64,000 nt of DNA from Anthoceros angustus (taxonomy: Eukaryota; Streptophyta; Anthocerotopsida; Anthocerotales; Anthocerotaceae). The DNA lies in NCBI GenBank assembly GCA_010909165.1, contig VJWM01000301.1:1-64000 (forward strand), given 5' to 3'. Under the pieces are notes generated by a model that worked only from the letters and a program-made list of their open reading frames with translations, made no database searches and was not told the origin of the DNA. Position numbers and translations under genes: made by a program. Shown here piece after piece: positions 26,012-36,600 of this stretch. The first letter of the stretch is position 1, and every line of letters begins with the position of its first letter.

Positions 26012-26098
26012 TTCCTCTTCTCTTCTCTTCTCTTCTCTTCTCTCCTCTCCTCTTCTCTTCTCTTCTCTTCTCTTCTCTTCCCTTCTCTTCTCCTGTTC
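26012..26098 (+). repeat. CTTCT polypyrimidine tract upstream of bHLH
   Basis: A nearly pure run of TCTTC/TCCTC units. Pyrimidine tracts are common in plant core promoters and leaders, so this may be 5' leader sequence of the bHLH gene. The frame that runs through it (25597-26391) is not interpreted as protein. Confidence 0.8.
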
Positions 26099-26391
26099 CC
26101 TTCCTCTTCCCCCTCCCCTTGTCTGAGTCCTCTACAAACCTCCCCCGATCCCTCAGTGTTGGAAGCTCCTCCTGCTACATCTTTCTCATTAGGTTGCAGT
26201 GCCACTCATGGACGGTAGCTAGTGCAGATATCGCTACAAAGCTTTGCTTGCCAGCCTGCAAACGTTCTGTTTTCAGGACTGCATGCATCATACGCAATGC
26301 TGTAGCGCTACAACCGCCCCATTCTCCCACTAGTACAGCCACTAGAGAGCTACCTAGGCTAGGCTGCGCTCCTCAATCAGCTGTGGATTAA

Positions 26392-26797
26392 ATGCCGCTG
26401 CGGCAGGTGCAGAGCAAGCACAGCACCGTGATTCATGACACGCCTACAAAGGTCTGCGCCAACGATCGCGAGCCGCGACGGAAGAAGAGCAAGTCCCTAC
26501 CTCCTGCAGCCTCCGCCTCACGCAGCGCATCCAGCTGCTCTGCCACCGCCGACGGTAACATGTCGTTGAAAAAATCCAGCTCCCCGTCCGGATCCATGGT
26601 TAGGTCACTTTCCACCTTCGACTCATCGTCCCCCTCCTCCTTGCTGGTTACCGCGGCCGTCCAGATGCACAATGCCGCTGCCTTGGTCACTCTCTCGTGC
26701 GCTGAATCAGGTGTTACCAATCCGGGATCTGCTCCCTGCAACAAGCTTGCCGACAGCACCAGACTCGTGGGCACCGCGCCCGCTGCCAGCCTTCCCG

Positions 26798-26861
<64 letters not shown>

Positions 26862-29800
26862 GCCGCAGCAGCAGCAGCTCATGGCCGACGCCGGGGGCAA
26901 CATGGTGCGCAACAACTCCTTCGATTCCGTCAACATTCATGACGGACCGCACTGCTGTCTGATGATGCCGCAGTCCATGCACTCAGCTGCGCACGAATCT
27001 GGCAGCCAATCTCGAGAGGAATCGTCAAAATCTGCGCATGCGCTCATGAGCATGAGCGCTGGCTCCGTGGCCGCGGTGCGCCCCGATCAACCGGACCAGT
27101 CTCAGGCACAGGGATCCATGCACCACACGATCATGATGCCCCTGGCGAGCCACCACGGACTCTACTCCCCTGGAAACGATCAACTGTCCACCACGTCGGC
27201 CAGCACCCCATGCCTGTCAACCAGCTCGTGCTTGGGGGATCCGGATCCGGATCCGGATCTGGATGCCGTCAACGATGCCCACGTCTGCGCCCACGCTGCC
27301 GACCATCATAATGCCGGTCCTTGCGACTGTCACTCTGCATCGCCTGCTCCCGCTTCAGCTGGCTCGGCACCCGTTCCGGATGAGACTGCTGTCGTTGAGC
27401 ATGATCAACATGGTGGATGCCAGACTAAGCCTTGCGGAGAGCAGGAGGGTGCAGAGAGACAGGAGCAGGCGCATGGGCATCATGGACAAGGCCAAGGCCA
27501 AGGGCAAGAAGAAGGAGAAGGGCAAGGGCAAGGGCAAGGGCACGGGCACGGGCAAGGGCAAGGGCATGCGCAAGGGCAAGGGCATGCGCAAGGGCAAGGG
27601 CATGGGCATGGGCATGCGCAAGCGCAGGGGCAAGGGCATGGGCATGCGCAAGCGCAGGGGCAAGGGCATGGGCATGCGCAAGCGCAAGGGCAAGGGCAAG
27701 GGCAAGGGCAAGGGCAAGGGCAAGGGCAAGGGCAAGGGCAAGGGCAAGGGCAAGGGCAAGGGCAAGGGCAAGGGCAAGGGCAAGGGCAAGGGCAGGGGCA
27801 AGGGCAGCGAAGGCAAGGGCAACGGCCGAGGCGGCAAGGAGGACAAGGGCAAGAGCAAGTGGAAGCGGAAGGCGAAGCTCAAGGGCGTGGCCAAGTTTCC
27901 AGACCCGCCAACCATGCTAGCGTGTATAGCAGCAACAATGCCGGTGATCCTGGCCATGACCACGACCCTTCTCATGGCGACTGGAATGGCTTTTGGAGTC
28001 CCGTTGGCAACGTGAACGACGATGACCACATGTTGCATCTTATGTCCACAGCAGCCTCCTCCAGTCACGGCACTGCGGACTCGAGGCTAGCCCTGCCAAA
28101 TTCCTCTGCAGCTGATGGCGTGCAAGTGCCTGCTTTCCTTGTGTCTGCCTCCGCCTCTCCCAGCTCCGGATCCACCATGGCATATGTGCACCACCCCAGA
28201 TTCACTACGGCTCATCCGCACGGAGGCATTCAGGGCTACGACTCTAGCGCTGCCGTGAGCAGTCGACCCATGGCACACGCGAATTCAGATCAAGGCAGCT
28301 ACTTGGCAAGGCAGCACGATCACAGGTCAACCTTCCTTGAGCCCATGCACATGGACATGAGGCCTATGTTCCCGTCTGCGCATGCGCATGCGCATGCTCC
28401 GGCCATGGCCAGCTTCTACATGCATCACGGATCAGCCATGATGTCGGCTGGGCACAGTCTACAGCCTCCTCGTGTTTCCACTACCGACACCGGTACCTCA
28501 ACTGGTACCGCATCAACAGCCTGCTCCAAGCAAGACGTGGATTTCTGCGAGAGCTTGCTCAACGTGGATCTGAACCAGCATCAGGTGTCCGCCTCCAATT
28601 CGGAGCAGCAACAAATATTGCCGAGCATGACTAGCGAGCTGAACCACTACGCTAGCGCTTCCGCTCAGCCTGCCCCTGCGCATGCTCCAGGACCTGCATC
28701 CTGCTCTCTCGACCTGCGCACATCTGGCTCAGATGGCGATACCGACGTGATGATGAACCTCCAAGACCAAGCCCACCACAACTCGTGGATGCAAATGGAG
28801 CAGTGGATGGATTCAGGGCATACCACCCAGCTGAGTTCCAGCCTGGTGCATCACCGCGATTCTCCGTCTGTGGTGGTGCACGATTCCGGTTCCGGAGCAG
28901 CAGACTCTGCGCACCTGCAGTGGAGTGCCAGCAGCAATATTAATCCCGGATCCAGTTCGCTCATTTCAGGCTGCAATTATGGCAATCTGACGTGTCCCGC
29001 TCCAGGGCCTGGGCCCGGGCCCGGGCCAGCTAGGCCAGGCTTCTCCACGGCCCTGCCGTATGGCTGCAATCCGCAAACGAGCCTTACAGGCAGCGACTAC
29101 ATGCAGGCATTGGGATCCGGATGTGCGTCGCCGGCGTCTGTATATCTGCACTTCAACCGGGACCATTTGTTCGGGGCGGGGCCCATTCGATCTCTGAGCA
29201 GCCCCAACCTGGCTGTGAATGCGAATGCAAATGCGAATCCGGGAGAAATGGGCCAGGTGCATGCGCAGCAACCTCCTCACGTGCACGGCGCCGGCTCCTC
29301 CCTAGGCCTAGGCCTGCGCCTACCTCACGCAACCAGCCTGTCCCAATTGGCGTTCATGCAGAGCTCTCCGCCCGTGGGTCCCGGATCCATGGGATCGCCT
29401 CACCTTCCCAGGTCTCTGTCGACATCTGCTCTGCATTCGGAGCGGGTACCCGACAGCAGCGCTTTCGACATAAGCAACTCAGGCGGCCACGACGACTGTG
29501 GGGGTCTGTTCAGCAAACCCGGGAGCTCCAGCATGCACAGCGGACCCATGGCTCACATTGTCTCCAGACGCCACTCTCCCTCCGTCAAGCGTTCTCTGTC
29601 CTTCATGCAAGGCTCGGAGGCGGAAGACACATGTTGCCATTCCCCTGGCCCCAAGCTCCCCAGGCTCGGCAGCAGCTCCAGTCCTCCGGTGGTGCCGGCG
29701 CCGGCGCCGCCAGCGCTAGCGCTAGCGGAGGCCGCCTCCCAAACTCCAGCTGGTGCTGCATCCATGGGGGGGCCGGGGCCCGGGGTTACCCGCGGTCTAG

Positions 29801-30633
29801 CGCTGCCAAACCTGGGAAACGTTAATGCCGCAACTGACAGCGCCACCGGTACCGGTACTGGTCCGGGACCGGGTGCGAGTGCGACTGCGGGTGCGGGTAC
29901 CTCCAATGTCAAGACGGGCTCCACCTTCAGGCCGGGAATCGACGACGCCGCAGCCCAGCTCAGCGCTCTCCTGTACACCAAGTCGCAGACGGATATCGGC
30001 AACAATGCCATCGCGCAGTACCACAAGTTGGCGTTCCAGAACAGCTTCTACAACAGCAGTAACAAGCTGGACAACCCGTCCTCCACCTCATCCCTTACAG
30101 CATCCCTCGGGGCCAAGCATGCGGCGCGGCGGCGGCACGGCACGGCCACCGATCCTCAGAGCATTGCTGCGCGGACTCGACGTGAGCGATTCAGCGACCG
30201 CATCCGCATTCTGCAGAGCCTGGTTCCCAACGGCGAGAGGCTGGACACGGTGTCCATGCTGGGGCAGACGCTCGAGTACGTGCGCTTTCTGCAGCAGCAA
30301 GTATGGCAGTTATATAACGGCACGTCCACGTCCCTGCCAGGCTCGGGCGGAGCGGGGAGCAATGTTACGGCTACAAACCTGGCTGCTCAAGTTGCTTCCG
30401 CAGAGAGCCTGGCGGCTTCCTTTCTCTCCAGCATGGCGCAACGCCAAGCTGCGGCTGCTAACGCCGCTGCCAGCGGCTCTGCTCATGGAGCTAACGTGTC
30501 GACATCCCCAGGTCAGTCAGATGCTGCCAAACTGACTGCAGGCGGCCTGGACAAGTGGAAGCTTGCATCAGGGAGCGCGTCTGGCCATGGATTGGCGTCT
30601 CATTTGCAACCCGAATGCACTCAGGTTGCCTGA
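26392..30633 (+). CDS. Very long bHLH transcription factor, group VIII-like (HEC/IND or RSL related)
   Basis: A 1413-codon uninterrupted frame. Residues ~1244-1306 form a bHLH domain. [19 protein letters not shown] is the basic region, with Ala where E-box readers usually have Glu, as in group VIII plant bHLHs; [21 protein letters not shown] and YVRFLQQQV are the helices and loop. The DPQS and LVPNG words recall RSL, and RIRILQ with LDT-SML recalls HEC/IND, so the subfamily is unresolved. Upstream is mostly disordered: poly-Gln at ~139-160, a Gly-Gln/Gly-His repeat at ~365-490, Gly-Pro runs near 870, and many Ser/His/Met-rich parts. Ser-Leu-Ser motifs (RSLSTF, RSLSSPN, RSLSTSA) recur. Expected role: nuclear DNA-binding dimer. 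The ATG at 26392 is the first in frame after a stop. Length far exceeds related factors, so part of the N-terminus could be untranslated or intronic. Confidence 0.82.
26800..26880 (+). repeat. CAG repeat coding for poly-Gln in the bHLH gene
   Basis: About 20 consecutive CAG codons, then CCGCCG and four more CAG. Almost all are CAG rather than CAA, so the tract is prone to length change. Confidence 0.95.
27480..27830 (+). repeat. GGGCAA hexamer array inside the bHLH coding region
   Basis: Dozens of GGGCAA/GGGCAC/GGGCAT units encode Gly-Gln and Gly-His in the bHLH frame. The other two plus frames are also open here, as Gly-Lys and Ala-Arg. The frame choice rests on continuity with the bHLH domain downstream and with the poly-Gln upstream. 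Confidence 0.93.
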
Positions 30634-30850
30634 CCCGCACCGGTACCTTGGAGTCTGTAGCCGCAGTCCTCATGTTAGGCTTAGACATCACCTACACGTT
30701 CTAATCTCGACACCCTTAACTCTTTGCAATAGCATAGACCCCCGCGTCCCCGGCGCCTCAGCAGGCCACCAGCGGTCAATCTATTAGCATTAGAAGCCGC
30801 TAAGTCTCTCAGCTTGACACATTCTTTTTTTCAAAATCCTATTATTTTGA

Positions 30851-30926
30851 AATAAATTCTTTACTAAGGTAAAGCCCTTTACTACACAGCCAGTAAGGAA
30901 GCACCAAGTGCTGGCTTCCCAATAAA
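30851..30926 (+). terminator. Candidate polyadenylation signals of the bHLH gene
   Basis: AATAAA occurs at 30851-30856 and again at 30921-30926, some 220-290 bp after the stop codon. The call rests on motif and position only. Confidence 0.4.
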
Positions 30927-30929
30927 TCG

Positions 30930-32764
30930 CCTAAGACCAGCGCCCAATTCACTCCACTCTGGGACTTGCACACAACTCTCAATCTCGATATCTCACGATC
31001 GCGACTGGAAACTTAACACCTGAAGGGCAACCTTCAAGAGGGGGAATATACTTGATGAGGGTTTTGTCGAAAATATCGCCAAAGGGGTTGATTTGCCATG
31101 GGTCTCAAAAGCTTGAAGCCGAATAACATGTTGCTCGGCCGAAAGAACCACAAAAAAAGCAGGGTGTCCCATACTGCGTTGCCCCCTTTTACAATATGGG
31201 TACACGCCATGGTAGGAGAAGGGTGCTCAAATCCTTTACCCACAGATAAAAAATGGTAAGACCAAATGATGGCCAGGTGTCACGCCGGGAAAGGATGCCC
31301 GTGGGAACTGTGAGGATTTAATAACCACATCACCTTGAGAAATATGGTTAGCAATGCAAAACCATACAGTCTTCGCAAATCTGCGTTTTGATCTCAAGGT
31401 TTGGCAAAGGGTTGAGGTCATGATGACTGGGGTGAGAGCCATGTCAAATGCTTGGCGGCCTTGCCCGGCTGGGAAATAGGGCGGCTCGGTCGGCCAGCGC
31501 CCCTCTCTTGTCAGATGGAGTGTACAAGGTACTCTTTGGTCCATCTTCTCCGCGATTACCACAAATTGCGAGAACAAAATACCACCCTCCCCGGATAGAA
31601 GATGGTTGGGATGACTGCAACAACGTTCCTATTTATCATCCTCAACCAATCTGTCCAGCTATGGACAATACGTCACTATAATCTTGGGAGCTGCAGACAA
31701 ATATATAACTGTGGAAGGGACCATGCCCACTAACCCCTCTCGCGTGTATGGGATGAGCCAGTTTTTTTTTGTTTTGGGAGTGTTTGTATAGCAAAGTGCT
31801 TTGAGAATCGCTGAGTAAGGTCTTTTATACGAGAATGGTCACTTGCCCTTGGGATAATAATTTTCTTTTTTGGACCTTAGGTTTTCGACCGGATAGGTAG
31901 GTCGGAGATGAAATCCTTAGGTTTTGGTGATTTTAGAAATAAAAGTGTCTATATATATATGTTAGGTGCCTACATCTTGCCAGATTCTTGTGATCAGTAG
32001 GGAGGTAGCCAGTTCCACCTGATGTGGCGAAGCGGGGCTGTACTGAGACCCGGGGAGTTTACAACCCTAGTGGCGGCGAGCGCACCCGAGGCAGTCGGGC
32101 CTGTGAGAGAGGCGACACCCAACACCACAGTCCAATTTCCGAGGCAGGCGTCGGAGGCGGGCTGCAGCAAAAGTGCAGCGCTTGCTAGCGCCGGGCGAGT
32201 CTGTTGTGCAGGTAGAGCAGCCTTGTCAGTCAGGCGGAGCAGTGGCGGAGGAAGAACCAAGTGAAAATAGCGAAGGAGGAAAAGAGAAGCGGCCCAGGCA
32301 GGCGCCAAAAAGAGTGGAGGAGGCGTCGGTGTAGTGTCACCAGTAACCCCTGCGGGGAGGTGGGGTTCTTTTCACGGAGAAAGCAAAGGAGAAGGGGAGA
32401 TGGTGCCCGGCTGCGGCCAGAAATTCCCATGCGGTGGCCAACGCTGGACCAGCGGAAGGTGGTAGCAGTCTGGTGCGTGGGCTGGTCTGGGTTATGGAGA
32501 AGAAAATGAATTATTCTGTATTTCGGCTGTTTGCAAAGTGCTGTGACAATTGAGAACCAAGTTGCAAGGGTGAGGAAGGCCATGGCCAGGATTTGGGGCT
32601 CTTTGAGCGATATCAAGCGGAAAACATCGGAGGATGGAGCTTGGTAATTGATCCCGGAGAAAGAAGACCACGAGGCTGCGTGGCTCGCTCATGGAAACTG
32701 GAGAAGTGAGGGTGAACAATGGATGGGTGAGCTAACTCAACCAACTGCCGTGTTCTGACAGCCT
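30930..32764. other. Spacer with unrecognised, possibly retroelement sequence
   Basis: No supported gene. From about 31980 the composition turns GC-rich with an RNA-leader-like look. A frame near 32540-32760 with the words KAMARIWGSLSDIKRK and WLAHGNWRSEGEQW is open apart from one stop. It could be the upstream part of the gag-like frame that continues at 55361, which would mean the CACTA element landed in it. That link is speculative. Confidence 0.3.
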
Positions 32765-32795
32765 CACTATAAGAAAATGAGGTTTTACAGCGGTT
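32765..32795 (+). repeat. CACTA left terminus
   Basis: CACTATAAGAAAATGAGG, then the first TTTACAGCGG motif. This matches the common plant CACTACAAGAAAA terminus apart from one base early on. Confidence 0.8.
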
Positions 32796-33044
32796 TTTGT
32801 GGGTGTTACAGCGTTGTAAAGCAGGCGCAACGCCGTTATGGAAGCTTCATGGCGTTGTAAAATTGCTGACATGGCGGTTCGGTGCCATGTCATTAAAGTG
32901 ATGTGGCGCCACATCGCGCCCATCACCAAGTGATGACATGGCATGTTGTTGCCACATGGCCCTTCATTGCCACATCATCGGTGATGACATGGCATAATTT
33001 GATGACATGGCCCTCATTGCCACATCACCATGTGATGGCGTGGT

Positions 33045-33990
33045 GCCATTTACAAAACCATTTACAACATCCCAATTGCAAAAGGAATTACAACATCTAA
33101 GTTTGAGGCGTCTCGGTGTGGGTACAACGCTTTACAACGACACTTTTACAAAACCATTTACAACATCCCAATTGCAAAAGGAATTACAACATCTAAGTTT
33201 GAGGCGTCTCTGTGGGTACAACGCTTTACAACGACTTTTACAAAACCATCTACAACATCCCAATTGCAGCAATTACAACATCTAAGTTTGAGACGTCTCG
33301 GTGTGGGTACAACGCGCTTTTACTGTTTTACAAAACCATCTACAACATCCCAATTGCAAAAGCAATTACAACATCTAAGTTTGAGAGGCGTCTGGGTGTG
33401 GGTACAGCTTTACAACGACTTTTACAAAACCATCTACAACATCCCAATTGCAAGCAATTACAACATCTAAGTTTGAGACGTCTCTGTGGGTACAACGCTT
33501 TACAACGACTGTTTTACAAAACCATCTACAACATCCCAATTGCAAAAGCAATTACAACATCTAAGTTTGAGGCGTCTGGTGTGGGTACAACGCGCTTTAC
33601 AACGCTTTACAAAACCATCTACAACATCCCAATTGCAAAAGCAATTACAACATCTAAGTTTGAGGGCGTCTGGGTGTGGGTACAACGCTTTACAACGACT
33701 TTTACAAAACCATCTACAACATCCCAATTGCAAAAGCAATTACAACATCTAAGTTTGAGGCGTCTTGTGGGTACAACGCTTTACAACGACTTTTACAAAA
33801 CCATCTACAACATCCCAATTGCAAAAGCAATTACAACATCTAAGTTTGAGGCGTCTTGTGGGTACACGCGCTTTACAACGACTGTTTTACAAAACCATCT
33901 ACAACATCCCAATTGCAAAAGCAATTACAACATCTAAGTTTGATACAATACGATTACAAAATCTACAACATCCCAATTAAGCAATTACAT
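33045..33990 (+). repeat. 93-bp tandem array in the CACTA subterminal zone
   Basis: Eleven copies of a unit with ACCATCTACAACATCCCAAT and AAGTTTGAGGCGTCT in order, at spacings of about 90-95 bp (the last about 64). Each unit carries several TTTACAAC/CTACAAC motifs and, in most copies, AATTGCAAAAGCAATT, a perfect 6-bp-arm hairpin. It probably multiplies transposase-binding sites. The 241-codon frame through it is a by-product. Confidence 0.93.
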
Positions 33991-34009
33991 CATTTAAACG
34001 CCTTTTAAG

Positions 34010-34790
34010 TATATATATATATATATATATATAAAGACTTTTAAACAAATAAATATTATTAATAACACAAATATCTATTTTCAGCTTCTTTAAATGGGGC
34101 ATATTTACAACAAGTGTTTTACAACGTCCTTTGTTGTAAATTTTGTATCTTGCACCTTGTTGTGCATTAGTGGGACACACGAGAAATGGAATGCTACTAC
34201 CAAATGCAAGCGATTCTAAACCCCAAAATGAACAGATCCTCACACAAATCACACATTCAACTCACACAAACTCACAACGGCCCACACTCGCACAAACCCA
34301 CACGGGCTCTCACATAATCAGGCTCACAGCTCTCACGCTCATAGGCTCGCCGCTCACAGCTCCTGGCTCTCACAAGCTCACAAGCTCGCTCACGCCTCAC
34401 AAGCTCTCGCTCTCACAGCTCACAAGCGCTCTCACAGCTCAAGCTATCGCTCTCGCTCTCACAAGCTCCTTTCACAGGCTCACAGGCTCTCGCTCTCACA
34501 GTTTCAGGCTCAGACTCTCCCTCTCACAAGCTCAAGGCTCAATTTTCAAGGCTCACAGCTCGGCTCACAAGCTCTCACAGTGCTCATAGGCTCTCTGCAC
34601 GCTCACTCGCACACACTCTTGCTCGCATAGAAACTCACACACACACACTCACACACACACACACAAATAAACACACAAACATAGAAGCCATTCCCGGACA
34701 TACAGACTCCCACAAACAAACATGGGGCCATTCCCCGGACACACACTCACAAACATTGGGGCCATTCCCCAGACACACACAAAGGGACAT
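34010..34790. repeat. TA run and CA/CTCACA-rich low-complexity DNA
   Basis: A (TA)n run at 34012-34033 and more GTTGTAAA motifs to 34140 are followed by roughly 500 bp of CTCACA, CACAAGCTC and CACACA units to about 34700. No coding evidence. Confidence 0.8.
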
Positions 34791-34799
34791 TCCCACAAA

Positions 34800-36180
34800 A
34801 AGCCGATGTCGATTCAATTTCTAAGAGTTTCTAAGGAGCAACTAAAAGAAAGCATTCCTCGCTCCTTGATCTCTTCAAATTGGACTTGGTTGAAGCCTCA
34901 TTTCCTTCCTCTTCATGCTCTTCACCCTTGATGACTTGAGCTCTTTTGGTCAGACCTAGCTTCACAGCAAGGCGTTGAGCTTCAAGTTCTGTCGTCGATT
35001 CGATGAGAGGCCATGAGATTGAAAAACTTTTCCTGCATTTAGAGAGGGATACCTCAACCTCTTCAAATTCTTCCACCTCTTCCATGAGATGGAGTGGTTC
35101 AACTTCAACAAGTACTTCATCGTGGCTTGTTCCACACCGTCGACCACACTTGGGAGGTTAAGGCTTCCCCACCCGAGGAGGCCACACCCGATTCTGCAAG
35201 AATCGAATATGTTACCAAGAAGCCGGTGTTACAACAGACTTGAAAGATCTTCTATAAGAACTACGGAGAAAGATCCTCACTTAACCCGGGCTTCAATCTA
35301 GGCACCAAATTGTCCAAAAACCAGTCATCATCCACTTGCTTGCGCTCCAATGCCGATACGGCTCCTATGGCAAATCCAAAAAGCGAGTTAAAATAGGACA
35401 ATCAAAACTTGCAAAGACATCAAATCAAAATCTTACCATCCAAATCATCATCTTTGTAACCAGCATCCTTGAGGTCCCCACAATTGTTTGGCACCTATTC
35501 TCGGGGTTGGAGCCAAACGCTCCGGATGAGGAAGATTGGCGTCAATATGTTTCAAGTTTTATTATCCAATTTCCGCCTTCTTGCCCACACCTCTCTCTTG
35601 CTCCGTGGGGCGTCTACCAAAGAGTTGGTAAAACCGATTTGTAAACTTCACAAACCCACCATTACCAAAGTGGGCATACTGGGCATCCGAGTTCAACTTC
35701 CTCAACATTGCTATGCGTTTTGTGTGACATCTCCATCCGGCCTTGGCTTTTCATTCTCCACAATGCGATCCCACGGTCGGAGATATCACGAGGCTTATAC
35801 TTAGGTGGATGATTACCCTCAAGAAATTGTCTTGCGCATCTTGCAAGATTGTTCTTCCAATTCGCAACATGGTGTTGAACATTTGGTCACACACATGAGC
35901 CATGCTCCAAATCCCACCAACATCTCTTGAATGGCTGCCTCCACAATTGCTTGTGTCTCTAGTTTCTCTCCCGGTTGCCAATCAATGGATCCATGAAGTG
36001 CCGCATTACCCACCTCAAGAAATTGGAGCACTTCATAACGTATGAATCTTCTTTAATCCAACACACATGAGAAGGAAAACATCGAATATGCTTGTACATG
36101 CATGTGCATGTGGCTGTAAGTGGCATGTATAGGCCACATGCTTGTCTGAGCACATGCTGTGCGGGCATGTACATCTACAT
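34800..36180. other. Unassigned CACTA-internal DNA
   Basis: On the minus strand a glutamate-rich frame (35085-34831) with the words MEEVEEFEEVEV and ESTTELEAQRLAVKLGL can be read, preceded by broken frames up to about 36030. It may be part of a transposon accessory protein or a captured gene. I do not recognise it. Confidence 0.3.
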
Positions 36181-36189
36181 CCTTGCGTT

Positions 36190-36600
36190 AGCTGCGAGCC
36201 ACACACACACATGTTTGGCAGCACCAACGAGAAACACACACACTGTTTAGGCTTGAGAGACCAAAGGAGAAACATGGGCGATCAAGGCCACACACGCCAG
36301 CTTTAGGCTTGCGAGACCAAAGAGAAACATGGGCGATCAAGGCCACACACCGATTTAGACTTGAGAGACCAAAAGCAAACACGGCAAGGCCACACACACA
36401 CTGTTTAGGCTTGAGAGACCAAAAAACACAGGCGATCGGTCAAGGCCACACGCATGTTTAGGCTTGAGAAAAATCGATCAAGGCCACACTTGCAGCTTTA
36501 AACAAAGAAAAACATCAGCTAGGCCACACACTTTATTCAGCTTGAGAGACCAAAAGAGAAACATTGCGGTGATCAAGGCCACACACCTACTGGACAAGCT
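36190..36600. repeat. AGGCCACACAC...GCTTGAGAGACCAAA tandem array
   Basis: About seven units of roughly 50-70 bp with TTTAGGCTTGAGAGACC, GAAACATGGGCGATCAAGG and CCACACAC in order. Lengths vary through small deletions. No gene. Confidence 0.85.

Noticed and set aside
27263-28068. Gly-Lys, Ala-Arg and Leu-Pro frames overlapping the bHLH gene
   Set aside because: Shadows of the GGGCAA array in other frames. Only the bHLH frame continues into a recognisable domain.
33212-33937. 241-codon frame TTLYNDFYKTIYNIPIAKAITTSKFE
   Set aside because: Tandem repeat translation in the CACTA subterminal zone; frames drift with unit length.
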